From positions 1 through 22,547 of the forward strand of contig JAZNQL010000003.1 in assembly GCA_045590155.1 (NCBI GenBank): a DNA stretch of 22,547 bases, read 5' to 3'. The notes beneath the pieces were generated by a model. That model was not told the DNA's origin, ran no database searches, and saw only the letters and a list, made by a program, of their open reading frames with translations. Below, piece by piece: positions 14,781 through 21,669 of this stretch (position 1 is the first letter of the stretch; every line of letters starts with the position of its first letter). This DNA is from JAZNQL01 sp045590155. GTDB lineage: Bacteria > Bacillota > Clostridia > UMGS1883 > UMGS1540. The position numbers and the translations under genes were made by a program.

Positions 14781-15797
14781 TTAAAGCAATTTACCGAAAG
14801 CTTCGCAAAGTGCAGTAGTTGCCGCCGAAAGCGACGAAACTACCTTCGAGTAATCCATACGGCACGGACCTATTATACCTATATCCCCGTTTATTTTTCC
14901 GACAAAATTATAATGTGCTATTACAACACTGCAATTTTTAAGCTCTTCGTGAGTGTTTTCTTCGCCTATTGTAATTTTTATTTCTGCACTGCTGTCGTTC
15001 ATTATCGAGCTTACATTTTCGCCCTTTTCAACAAAACCAAGCAGTTTTTTTGCATTTTCAAAATCCCTGTATTCGGGATGATTGAATATGTTTACCATTC
15101 CTCCAAGATGAACTTTTTTTCGCGGTCTTAACCAGTCATACAAGTTGTCAAAAATTTCCGTGTAAAGACCGGGAACATCATTTAAAAGACCTTGTATTTC
15201 TTTTCGTTCTCTCTTTTCCAAATCAAAGGGCGAGCGTCCTTCAAACTTTGCCGAAAGCACTCTTGAAATAAGTGCAATATATTCTGGGGACATATTTCCT
15301 ATATTAAGTCCCGCACTTTTTACTTTGCCGTCATCTATCGTTACAACTAACAGAGCCTTTGCATATCCTATCGGAACAATTTCAAAGCTTTCAATTCTGT
15401 CCCCTCTTTGCTCGCACGCTGTCGCTACCGTAATATAATTTGTTATGGTGCTTAATGCATCCGAAGCATGGAAAACTATATCGTCAAAGCCTTTTATTTT
15501 CCCTTGCATAACTCTTTTTAATCCTTCCATTTCCTCTTTGGAAAGATTATATTTATTCATAAGATGTTCTACATAAAGTCTGTACCCAAGCCTCGACGGA
15601 ATTCTTCCCGCAGAGGTATGAGGCTTATCAAGATAGCCCATATTCTCAAGATCTGCCATTTCGTTACGAATTGTTGCAGAACTTAAAGACATTCCGTAAT
15701 TTTTTGCTATTGTAACCGAACCAACAGGTTCTGCCGTTTTTATGTAGTTATCTACAATAGCGGCTAGTATTTGTTTTTTTCTGCTATCAAGTTCCAT
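14781..15797 (-). CDS. hrcA: Heat-inducible transcription repressor HrcA
   Basis: A 338-residue repressor that binds CIRCE operators and needs GroEL for activity. The N-terminal winged helix (about 1-75) includes SSATIRNEMADLENMGYLD and KPHTSAGRIPSRLGYR, the family hallmark; a GAF-like dimerisation part follows, ending with IGIIGPCRMDYSKVVS. The start is the ATG at 15797, with AGGAG at 8 nt. An upstream in-frame GTG at 15818 lies inside the CIRCE repeat and is rejected. It is the first gene of hrcA-grpE-dnaK-dnaJ-CBM9, and its own operator makes the operon self-limiting. Confidence 0.97.
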   Translation of the reverse strand: MELDSRKKQILAAIVDNYIKTAEPVGSVTIAKNYGMSLSSATIRNEMADLENMGYLDKPHTSAGRIPSRLGYRLYVEHLMNKYNLSKEEMEGLKRVMQGKIKGFDDIVFHASDALSTITNYITVATACEQRGDRIESFEIVPIGYAKALLVVTIDDGKVKSAGLNIGNMSPEYIALISRVLSAKFEGRSPFDLEKRERKEIQGLLNDVPGLYTEIFDNLYDWLRPRKKVHLGGMVNIFNHPEYRDFENAKKLLGFVEKGENVSSIMNDSSAEIKITIGEENTHEELKNCSVVIAHYNFVGKINGDIGIIGPCRMDYSKVVSSLSAATTALCEAFGKLL

Positions 15798-15811
15798 GTT
15801 ACCATCTCCTG

Positions 15812-15838
15812 TTAGCACTCACGCTCAAAGAGTGCTAA
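15812..15838 (-). promoter_or_regulatory. CIRCE operator (HrcA binding site)
   Basis: A perfect consensus inverted repeat TTAGCACTC-N9-GAGTGCTAA. It lies between the predicted transcription start near 15842 and the hrcA ribosome binding site, so HrcA binding would block early elongation or initiation. It also places the repeat in the 5' leader of the mRNA, where it can fold. Confidence 0.98.
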
Positions 15839-15848
15839 TTTAGATATT

Positions 15849-15877
15849 ACGATACCACTATATTACAAAATTGTCAA
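15849..15877 (-). promoter_or_regulatory. Sigma-A promoter of the hrcA operon
   Basis: Minus strand: TTGACA (15877-15872), 17-bp spacer, TATCGT (15854-15849) preceded by TGG, giving an extended -10 that compensates for the imperfect hexamer. The CIRCE operator starts about 4 bp after the predicted start site. Confidence 0.8.
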
Positions 15878-15896
15878 GTATTTTCGCAAATTTTCT

Positions 15897-15924
15897 TTGA
15901 TTTTATTTTTCTATGTGATATACT
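15897..15924 (+). promoter_or_regulatory. Sigma-A promoter of the HD-domain gene
   Basis: Plus strand: TTGATT (15897-15902), 16-bp spacer, TATACT (15919-15924) preceded by TGA (extended -10). It is divergent from the hrcA promoter, with the -35 boxes about 20 bp apart. The predicted leader is about 25 nt. Confidence 0.7.
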
Positions 15925-15955
15925 AAACCTGATATATTTTTAAAGGAGCTATACT

Positions 15956-16540
15956 ATGGATACAAAAATTGATGCTAAAATTAAATTTTTGCTTGAAGCC
16001 GATAAAATGAAAAGCGTTTTCAGACGAAATGTTTTACTCGACCGTTCAAGGAGGGAAAACGATGCCGAGCATTCGTGGCATCTTGCTCTTTGTGCCATGC
16101 TTTTTGAAGAATATGCGGCTCAAAAAGTTGACATGCTTCGTGTTTTAAAAATGGCAATTTTGCACGATATTATAGAAATTTATGCAGGCGATACCTTTGC
16201 CTACGATGCAAAGGCAAACGAGGACAAAAAGGAACGCGAAAAGCTTGCAGCAGATAAAATCTTCGGAATGTTGCCAAAAGATTGTGCCGAAGAATTCAGA
16301 TCTTTGTTTGAAGAGTTTGACGAAGCAAAAACCCCGGATGCCGTTTTTGCAAACTGTATGGACAGAGTACAAGCGTTTATAGGCAACTATTATTCCGACG
16401 GACATACCTGGGTTATGGGCGACGTAACACGTGAGCAAATACTTTCAAGAGTTGGAATTACCGAAAAAGCCGTCCCTGCACTTTGGCAAACCATAAGTTC
16501 CATGATAGATGACGGAATAAAAAAAGGTTACATTAAATAA
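15956..16540 (+). CDS. HD-domain hydrolase of the HDDC2/YfbR 5'-deoxynucleotidase type
   Basis: A 194-residue cytoplasmic metal-dependent phosphohydrolase. The metal ligands are readable: His39 in ENDAEHSWH (34-42), the HD doublet His70-Asp71 in ILHDIIEIYAGDT (68-80), and Asp136 in CMDRVQA. The EIYAGDT segment and length fit the HDDC2/YfbR group, whose known members remove phosphate from deoxynucleoside 5'-monophosphates; activity on other nucleotides is possible. The start has AAAGGAG with 7-nt spacing behind its own promoter. No clear terminator separates it from the M14 peptidase gene 57 bp downstream, so read-through is expected. Confidence 0.85.
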   Translation: MDTKIDAKIKFLLEADKMKSVFRRNVLLDRSRRENDAEHSWHLALCAMLFEEYAAQKVDMLRVLKMAILHDIIEIYAGDTFAYDAKANEDKKEREKLAADKIFGMLPKDCAEEFRSLFEEFDEAKTPDAVFANCMDRVQAFIGNYYSDGHTWVMGDVTREQILSRVGITEKAVPALWQTISSMIDDGIKKGYIK

Positions 16541-16547
16541 ATATTAA

Positions 16548-16577
16548 GTATTTTACTAAACACCTTTTGCATATAAT
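16548..16577 (+). promoter_or_regulatory. Candidate sporulation (sigma-E/K-like) promoter of the M14 peptidase gene
   Basis: CATATAAT at 16570-16577 differs at one position from the sigma-E -10 CATACAAT and also fits sigma-K CATAnnnTA. GTATTTT lies 15 bp upstream as a weak -35. A sigma-A reading (TATAAT at 16572-16577) has no good -35. The -10 sits at the loop of the hairpin that covers the ribosome binding site. Confidence 0.35.
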
Positions 16578-16595
16578 AACAGGCAGGAGGTGTTT
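16558..16595 (+). promoter_or_regulatory. Inverted repeat masking the ribosome binding site of the M14 gene
   Basis: AAACACCTTTTGC (16558-16570) pairs with GCAGGAGGTGTTT (16583-16595) over 13 bp with two G-U wobbles and a 12-nt loop. The second arm contains the whole AGGAGGTG Shine-Dalgarno motif, which ends 5 nt before the ATG. In RNA read through from the HD gene, the ribosome binding site would be paired. A transcript begun at the loop promoter would start near 16584 and lack the first arm. Confidence 0.6.
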
Positions 16596-16597
16596 TT

Positions 16598-17872
16598 ATG
16601 TTGCTAAAAAAAGGTAACACAGGTTCTTTAGTTCAGATGCTTCAGCTTGCGCTTTTGCGAAGCGGATATTATAACGGAAATCTTGACGGCATTTTCGGAG
16701 AAAATACCGAAAATGCTTTAAAAAGCTTTCAAAGTGCAGAAGGGCTGGAAGCTGACGGTATTTTAGGCGATATTACATGGCAAAATCTTTCAAGATTTAT
16801 ACGCGGATATTTTGTATACAAAATACAAAGCGGAGATACTTTATGGGATTTGGCAAAGCGTTTCAACACTTCTTTTCATCTTGTTGAAACCGCAAATCCT
16901 AATCTTGATTTTAAAAATTTACAAATAGGACAAAGCGTTTATATCCCCTACAATTTCCCCGTAGTGCCAACAAATATTGATTATTCTTACGAACTTACAG
17001 TTTTGGTATGCGAGGGACTTTTGGTGCGATATCCTTACATAACACGCCAGAGCATAGGCAAAAGCGTTATGGGGAAGGATTTAATAGGTCTTCGTATAGG
17101 TGTTGGACAAAGAGAAGTTTTTTACAATGCCTCACACCACGCAAACGAATGGATCACAACCCCTGTTCTGCTTAAATTCATAGAGGATTATGCAAACGCA
17201 TATTCAAGGGCAGACAGAATATATAATATTCCCTCGCCCTTGCTTTTTAGGTCTACCACACTTTTTATGGCACCGCTTGTAAATCCTGACGGAATAGACC
17301 TTGTAACAGGAGCATTAAAGAGTGGGGAATATTACGAAAACGCTCAAAAAATCTCGTCAGATTATCCATCTGTTCCTTTTCCCGCAGGATGGAAAGCAAA
17401 TATACGTGGCGTTGACTTAAACCTTAATTATCCGGCAGGTTGGTCAAATGCCCGCGAAATAAAATTTTCGCAAGGTTTTACATCCCCCTCGCCCATAAAC
17501 TTCGTAGGTCAGGAGCCTTTAAGCGAACCCGAAAGCCGTGCCGTATATGATTTTACCTTAAATCATTCCTTCAAGCTTACTCTTTCATATCACACCCAAG
17601 GAGAGGTTATATTCTGGCAATATCTTGATTACGAACCACCCGAAGCCTTTGAAATAGGCGAAATTTTTTCAGCAGCAAGCGGATATGCATTGGCCGATGT
17701 TCCCTACGAATCAAGCTTTGCAGGATATAAAGACTGGTTTATTTCAAACTACAATTTGCCCGGATATACCATTGAAGCAGGTCTTGGGGTAAACCCCTTA
17801 ACAATAACCCAGTTTAACAAAATTTATTCTGATAATTTAGGCATACTTGCTTACGGTCTTTCCGCTTTTTAA
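16598..17872 (+). CDS. M14 peptidoglycan peptidase with PG-binding and LysM modules
   Basis: A 424-residue enzyme: an N-terminal PG_binding_1 domain (1-66, KGNTGSLVQMLQ...DGIFGENTENALKSFQ), a LysM domain (about 72-117, YKIQSGDTLWDLAKRF...IGQSVYIP) and an M14 zinc carboxypeptidase domain (about 125-424). Zinc ligands are His181 and Glu184 in HHANE and His332 in SYHTQG; the catalytic Glu393 is in GYTIEAG. This architecture matches gamma-D-glutamyl-L-diamino acid endopeptidases (endopeptidase I of Lysinibacillus, YqgT of Bacillus), which cut the stem peptide of cell-wall or spore-cortex murein. There is no signal peptide, as in the sporulation enzymes, which suggests action inside the mother cell or forespore. 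Its 3' end overlaps the convergent M23 gene by 4 bp. Confidence 0.9.
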   Translation: MLLKKGNTGSLVQMLQLALLRSGYYNGNLDGIFGENTENALKSFQSAEGLEADGILGDITWQNLSRFIRGYFVYKIQSGDTLWDLAKRFNTSFHLVETANPNLDFKNLQIGQSVYIPYNFPVVPTNIDYSYELTVLVCEGLLVRYPYITRQSIGKSVMGKDLIGLRIGVGQREVFYNASHHANEWITTPVLLKFIEDYANAYSRADRIYNIPSPLLFRSTTLFMAPLVNPDGIDLVTGALKSGEYYENAQKISSDYPSVPFPAGWKANIRGVDLNLNYPAGWSNAREIKFSQGFTSPSPINFVGQEPLSEPESRAVYDFTLNHSFKLTLSYHTQGEVIFWQYLDYEPPEAFEIGEIFSAASGYALADVPYESSFAGYKDWFISNYNLPGYTIEAGLGVNPLTITQFNKIYSDNLGILAYGLSAF

Positions 17873-18522
17873 AAAGGGTTAAAGGGCTTTTCTTCATCAA
17901 AAGCCTCAAAGTGTAGCACACTTTCTTTTCCGTTCGGCAGGCAACTGCCTATTATGTCCCCGGCCAAAACCTTTGTCCCCTCTTTTAGCGTAGTTAAAAC
18001 CTGTATAGGAGCGTAGGTAGTTCTGATATTATTGCCATGGTCAATAATTACAGTTTTGCCGTAAACAGGGTGCTGATAAATTTTTGATATTGTTCCCTCT
18101 GCCGCTGCCCATACATCCCTGTCTAAAGAGGTATCAAAATCTATTGAAGGGTGGGTACGCCAATCGCCAAAAAGCTCGGAATACTCAAGCTTTGTATCAT
18201 TGTATCCCGATACTATTCTTCCAAGCGACGGCATTTTATAATGCACCTTTTCAGCCATAGTTTCTACTGTACTATCGTTTGTTCTTTGTGTGTTTTCGGG
18301 TTCTTTTTTACTACTCCGCTCCTCTTGTGCATCGGCTTTTTTAGGAGTTACAAGGCTTATTTGCGGTGCAACTGAAGTTTTTTGCACAGTTTTCTTTTGT
18401 GTTTTTGTTTGTGCCGCCTCTTTCTGATACGAAATATAATATCCTGTCGAGGCAACAAGAACAGTTATTGCAAAAACAGAAAAATAAAACAGCATAGTTT
18501 TTAGTATTTTATGTTTTTTCAT
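17869..18522 (-). CDS. Membrane-anchored degenerate M23 (LytM) protein, SpoIIQ-like
   Basis: A 217-residue protein with a short basic N-terminus, one transmembrane segment (about 8-30), a Lys/Gln/Thr-rich low-complexity linker (32-95) and an M23/LytM domain (about 97-217). The zinc ligands survive: His124 and Asp128 in HPSID and His204 in VLHFE. The two catalytic histidines do not: the YAHL position reads YAPI (Pro172) and the first His of HxH is Val202. It should be a structural, not lytic, domain. Layout and degeneration resemble SpoIIQ, the forespore half of the channel that surrounds the engulfing forespore; a spoIIIAH partner is not in the window. GGAGG lies 8 nt before the ATG but inside a long inverted repeat. 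SpoIIQ identity is an inference. Confidence 0.75.
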   Translation of the reverse strand: MKKHKILKTMLFYFSVFAITVLVASTGYYISYQKEAAQTKTQKKTVQKTSVAPQISLVTPKKADAQEERSSKKEPENTQRTNDSTVETMAEKVHYKMPSLGRIVSGYNDTKLEYSELFGDWRTHPSIDFDTSLDRDVWAAAEGTISKIYQHPVYGKTVIIDHGNNIRTTYAPIQVLTTLKEGTKVLAGDIIGSCLPNGKESVLHFEAFDEEKPFNPF

Positions 18523-18526
18523 TTAA

Positions 18527-18575
18527 AAATCCTCCAAAAAAGGTTTTTATTAGTCTGCCCTTTTTTGGAGGATTT
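18527..18575 (-). promoter_or_regulatory. 17-bp inverted repeat masking the ribosome binding site of the SpoIIQ-like gene
   Basis: On the minus strand, AAATCCTCCAAAAAAGG (18575-18559) and CCTTTTTTGGAGGATTT (18543-18527) are perfectly complementary around a 15-nt loop. The second arm holds the GGAGG Shine-Dalgarno motif of the downstream gene. The first arm begins 2 nt after the stop of the phosphohexomutase gene. Because the second arm runs into TTTTT, the same hairpin may also act as an intrinsic terminator. Confidence 0.8.
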
Positions 18576-18579
18576 AATC
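18551..18579 (-). promoter_or_regulatory. Candidate sigma-F promoter of the SpoIIQ-like gene
   Basis: Minus strand: GATTA (18579-18575), 14-bp spacer, GGGCAGACTA (18560-18551). The sigma-F consensus as I recall it is GywTA, about 15 bp, GGnrAnAnTw, so the -10 fits well with one mismatch and the -35 fits at four of five positions. Start would fall within the hairpin loop near 18545. Sigma-F control is what is known for spoIIQ in Bacillus subtilis. Confidence 0.35.
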
Positions 18580-20260
18580 ATATATTTATAAGTTCTTTTG
18601 CGGAATTTGCCAACTCTTCGGGATTTTTGTTTACAACGCCCACATAAATTTTAAATTTAGGTTCGGTTCCCGAAGGACGGAAGGTTATCCAGCTTCCATC
18701 TTCAAGCACAAATTTCAAAACATTTGACGAAGGAAGCCCTGTGTCTGTCTCCGTTTTTGTTTTTAAGTCGTGTGTTTTACCGGTAAGATAGTCACTGTAT
18801 GTTAAAATTTTTATTCCGGCAAAGCTTTCGGGAAGATTTTCCCTTAAATTTTTCATAGCTTTCCCTATTTTTTCTATACCGTCTATTCCTTCGGACTGAA
18901 TATTTACAGTCAACTCTCTATAATTTCCGTACTTTTCAAAAATTTCCGAAAGTGCATCGTATAAAGTCATATTTTTAAGACTGTACCATGCCGCCATTTC
19001 GGCTACTAAAAGAGTTGCAACAACAGCATCCTTGTCACGCACATGTGTAACAGGCAAATAACCGTAGCTTTCTTCAAATCCAAGAAGATATGTTTTTTCG
19101 CCCGATTTTTCATATTCGTGAATTTTGTCGGCAATATATTTAAAGCCTGTTAAAACATTTATAACCTCTGCCCCGTAGGATTTTGCAATTTCTGTTGCAA
19201 GTTCTGATGAAACAATGGTTTTTATTATAACGCTGTTATCGGGCAACGTTTTTGTTTCTTTTCTTCTGTCCAGAATATACTTTGTTAAAAGAGCACCAAG
19301 CTGGTTACCCGTTATCGTTTTAAAATCCCCATCGCCAGTTTTTACAACAATCCCCACTCTGTCAGCGTCCGGGTCGGTACCAATAATAAGGTCTGCATTT
19401 TCTTTCTTTGCAAGTTCTATTGCAATAGCAAACCCTTCGATGTTTTCGGGGTTTGGGCTTTTAACTGTGGGGAATTCCCCATCAGGCTTTTCCTGCTGTG
19501 GAACTACCGTCACATTTGTAAAGCCTGCTCTTTTTAAAATTTCGCGTACAGGGATATTACCCGAACCGTGAAATGGTGTGTATACAAATTTTAAGTCTGC
19601 CGCTTTTTTTATTGCATCGGCATCTATTATTACACCCATTGCTCTTTTGTAATATTCCTCGTCAACCTCTTTGCCTATCATTGTAATACCGCTATCGTCG
19701 GCATTATATTTTACGTCAGCAAAAATGTGTGTCTGCGCAATTTTTTTCTGAATAGCTTTTGCAAGCTCGTTTGCCGCCTGTCCCCCATCTTCGCCGTAAA
19801 CCTTGTATCCGTTATACTCTTTGGGGTTGTGACTTGCAGTTATAACTATACCTGCAGCGCATCCAAGATGTCTTACCGCAAAACTGAGCATTGGTGTAGG
19901 ACGCAAAGATTCAAAAAGATATACCCTTACACCATTTGCCGCCAAAACTCTTGCCGATTCACGAGCGAATCGGTATGAATTATTTCTGGAATCATAGGCT
20001 ATTACAACGCCCTTTTCTGCTTTTCCTTCTTCTTTTACATACGAAGCAAGACCTTGTGTTGTTTTGCGTACTACATGAACATTCATTCTGTTTGTGCCTG
20101 CACCCATTATACCGCGCAGACCTGCTGTACCAAATTCAAGCTCTTTAGAAAAGAGTTCTCTCTTTTGTTCGGGACTGTTTACCGATTCAAGTTCCTTTCT
20201 TAAATCAGCATCAAGACCATCATATTCGAGCCAAGCGTTATACTCCTTTAAGTAATCCAT
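18578..20260 (-). CDS. Phosphoglucomutase/phosphomannomutase (alpha-D-phosphohexomutase)
   Basis: A 560-residue cytoplasmic mutase interconverting hexose 6- and 1-phosphates, feeding UDP-glucose, glycogen or cell-wall sugars. All four family signatures are present: the phosphoserine loop TASHNPKEYNGYK with Ser143, the Mg2+ loop GTDPDADRVG with Asp296, Asp298 and Asp300, the sugar-specificity loop GFEESYG (394-400) and the phosphate-binding loop FRPSGTEPKFKIYV (527-540). The length and GFEESYG place it with PgcA-type bifunctional mutases of Firmicutes rather than the 450-residue GlmM group. AAAGGA precedes the ATG. It follows glyS by 15 bp. Glucose versus mannose preference cannot be told. Confidence 0.93.
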   Translation of the reverse strand: MDYLKEYNAWLEYDGLDADLRKELESVNSPEQKRELFSKELEFGTAGLRGIMGAGTNRMNVHVVRKTTQGLASYVKEEGKAEKGVVIAYDSRNNSYRFARESARVLAANGVRVYLFESLRPTPMLSFAVRHLGCAAGIVITASHNPKEYNGYKVYGEDGGQAANELAKAIQKKIAQTHIFADVKYNADDSGITMIGKEVDEEYYKRAMGVIIDADAIKKAADLKFVYTPFHGSGNIPVREILKRAGFTNVTVVPQQEKPDGEFPTVKSPNPENIEGFAIAIELAKKENADLIIGTDPDADRVGIVVKTGDGDFKTITGNQLGALLTKYILDRRKETKTLPDNSVIIKTIVSSELATEIAKSYGAEVINVLTGFKYIADKIHEYEKSGEKTYLLGFEESYGYLPVTHVRDKDAVVATLLVAEMAAWYSLKNMTLYDALSEIFEKYGNYRELTVNIQSEGIDGIEKIGKAMKNLRENLPESFAGIKILTYSDYLTGKTHDLKTKTETDTGLPSSNVLKFVLEDGSWITFRPSGTEPKFKIYVGVVNKNPEELANSAKELINI

Positions 20261-20275
20261 CTTTGATGTCCTTTC

Positions 20276-21667
20276 TTAAAATTCAAATACGCCTTCAAGA
20301 TATTTATCAAGTTCGTCTATTTTAATTCTTGTCTGCTGCATACTATCACGGTCACGAACAGTTACACATCCGTCTTCCACGCTGTCAAAGTCATAGGTAA
20401 TACAAACGGGAGTACCTATTTCATCCTGTCTTCTGTAACGTTTGCCTATGCTACCCGATTCGTCGTATTCGCACATATATTTTTTAGCAATATGTGCATA
20501 AAGCTCTTGAGCCTTATCGCCAAGCTTTTTGGATAAGGGCAAAACTGCAACCTTTATAGGTGCAAGTGCAGGATGCAATCTCATAACAACCCTTGTGTCG
20601 CCTTCTGCGATTTCTTCTTCATCGTAAGCTTCGCAAAGGAATGCCAAAGCCACACGGTCTGCACCAAGAGAAGGTTCAACACAGTATGGGGTGTATTTTT
20701 CGTTTGTTTCGGGATCAAGATATTCAAGCTTTTCGCCTGAATGTTCAGTATGTTGTTTCAAATCGAAATCTGTTCTGTCAGCTATGCCCCAAAGTTCGCC
20801 CCAGCCAAACGGGAACAAAAATTCAATGTCTGTTGTAGCATTTGAATAGTGTGAGAGTTCTTCGGGCGAATGGTCACGAAGTCTCATATTTTCTTCTTTT
20901 ATACCAAGATTTAAAAGGAAGTTTTTGCAGTAATCCTTCCAGTATGCAAACCATTCAAGGTCTGTTCCGGGTTTACAGAAGAATTCAAGTTCCATCTGTT
21001 CAAATTCTCTTGTACGGAAGGTAAAATTACCGGGAGTAATTTCGTTACGGAAGGATTTACCTATCTGTCCTATACCAAAGGGAACCTTCTTTCTTGTTGT
21101 ACGCTGAACATTTTTGAAGTTTACAAAAATACCCTGCGCTGTTTCGGGGCGAAGGAAAAGTTCTGATGAAGAATCTTCAGTTACGCCCTGGAAGGTTTTG
21201 AACATAAGATTAAATTTGCGTATATCGGTAAAATTAGCTTTGCCGCATTTTGGGCAAACTATACCCTTTTCGTTTATGAATTCAAGCATCTTGGAATCGC
21301 TCCAACCGTCAACGGTTTCGGGAGTTCCCTGTTCTGCCAGAAAGTCTTCAATAAGCTTGTCAGCACGGTATCTTGCCTTACATTCTTTACAGTCCATCAA
21401 AGGATCACTGAAACCGCCTACATGACCTGATGCTACCCATGTTTCGGGATTCATTAAAATTGCAGCATCAAGACCTACGTTATAGGGAGATTCCTGCACA
21501 AATTTTTTCCACCATGCACGTTTTACATTGTTTTTGAATTCAACGCCTAACGGGCCGTAATCCCAAGTATTTGCAAGACCACCGTAAATTTCGCTTCCTG
21601 CATACACATAACCTCTGCCTTTACACAGAGAAACTATTTTTTCCATGGTTTTTTCACTGTTTTTCAT
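20276..21667 (-). CDS. glyS: Glycyl-tRNA synthetase, single-chain dimeric type
   Basis: A 463-residue class II synthetase (GlyQS/alpha2 type, not the alpha2beta2 form). It begins with the characteristic CKGRGYVYAGSEIYGGLANTWDYGPLG (motif 1 region; core YAGSEIYGGLANTWDYGP, 22-39), has motif 2 around FRNEITPGNFTFRTREFEQ (206-224), motif 3 at GADRVALA (335-342) and a C-terminal anticodon-binding domain (about 365-463). A four-cysteine zinc site is visible: Cys93 and Cys96, then Cys138 and Cys141. The ATG at 21667 has GGAG 8 nt upstream and follows the M16 gene by 2 bp; a second ATG at codon 8 is less well placed. No T-box leader lies directly upstream, so any glycine-responsive control must act further upstream of the operon. 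Confidence 0.97.
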   Translation of the reverse strand: MKNSEKTMEKIVSLCKGRGYVYAGSEIYGGLANTWDYGPLGVEFKNNVKRAWWKKFVQESPYNVGLDAAILMNPETWVASGHVGGFSDPLMDCKECKARYRADKLIEDFLAEQGTPETVDGWSDSKMLEFINEKGIVCPKCGKANFTDIRKFNLMFKTFQGVTEDSSSELFLRPETAQGIFVNFKNVQRTTRKKVPFGIGQIGKSFRNEITPGNFTFRTREFEQMELEFFCKPGTDLEWFAYWKDYCKNFLLNLGIKEENMRLRDHSPEELSHYSNATTDIEFLFPFGWGELWGIADRTDFDLKQHTEHSGEKLEYLDPETNEKYTPYCVEPSLGADRVALAFLCEAYDEEEIAEGDTRVVMRLHPALAPIKVAVLPLSKKLGDKAQELYAHIAKKYMCEYDESGSIGKRYRRQDEIGTPVCITYDFDSVEDGCVTVRDRDSMQQTRIKIDELDKYLEGVFEF

Positions 21668-21669
21668 AA

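Noticed and set aside
15798..15818. Seven extra N-terminal residues for HrcA from a GTG at 15818.
   Set aside because: The GTG lies inside the CIRCE repeat and has no ribosome binding site; the ATG at 15797 has AGGAG at good spacing.
17885..17905. Bidirectional terminator between the convergent M14 and M23 genes.
   Set aside because: The 7-bp stem has no T-tract on the plus strand and only an interrupted one on the minus strand, and it lies in coding sequence.
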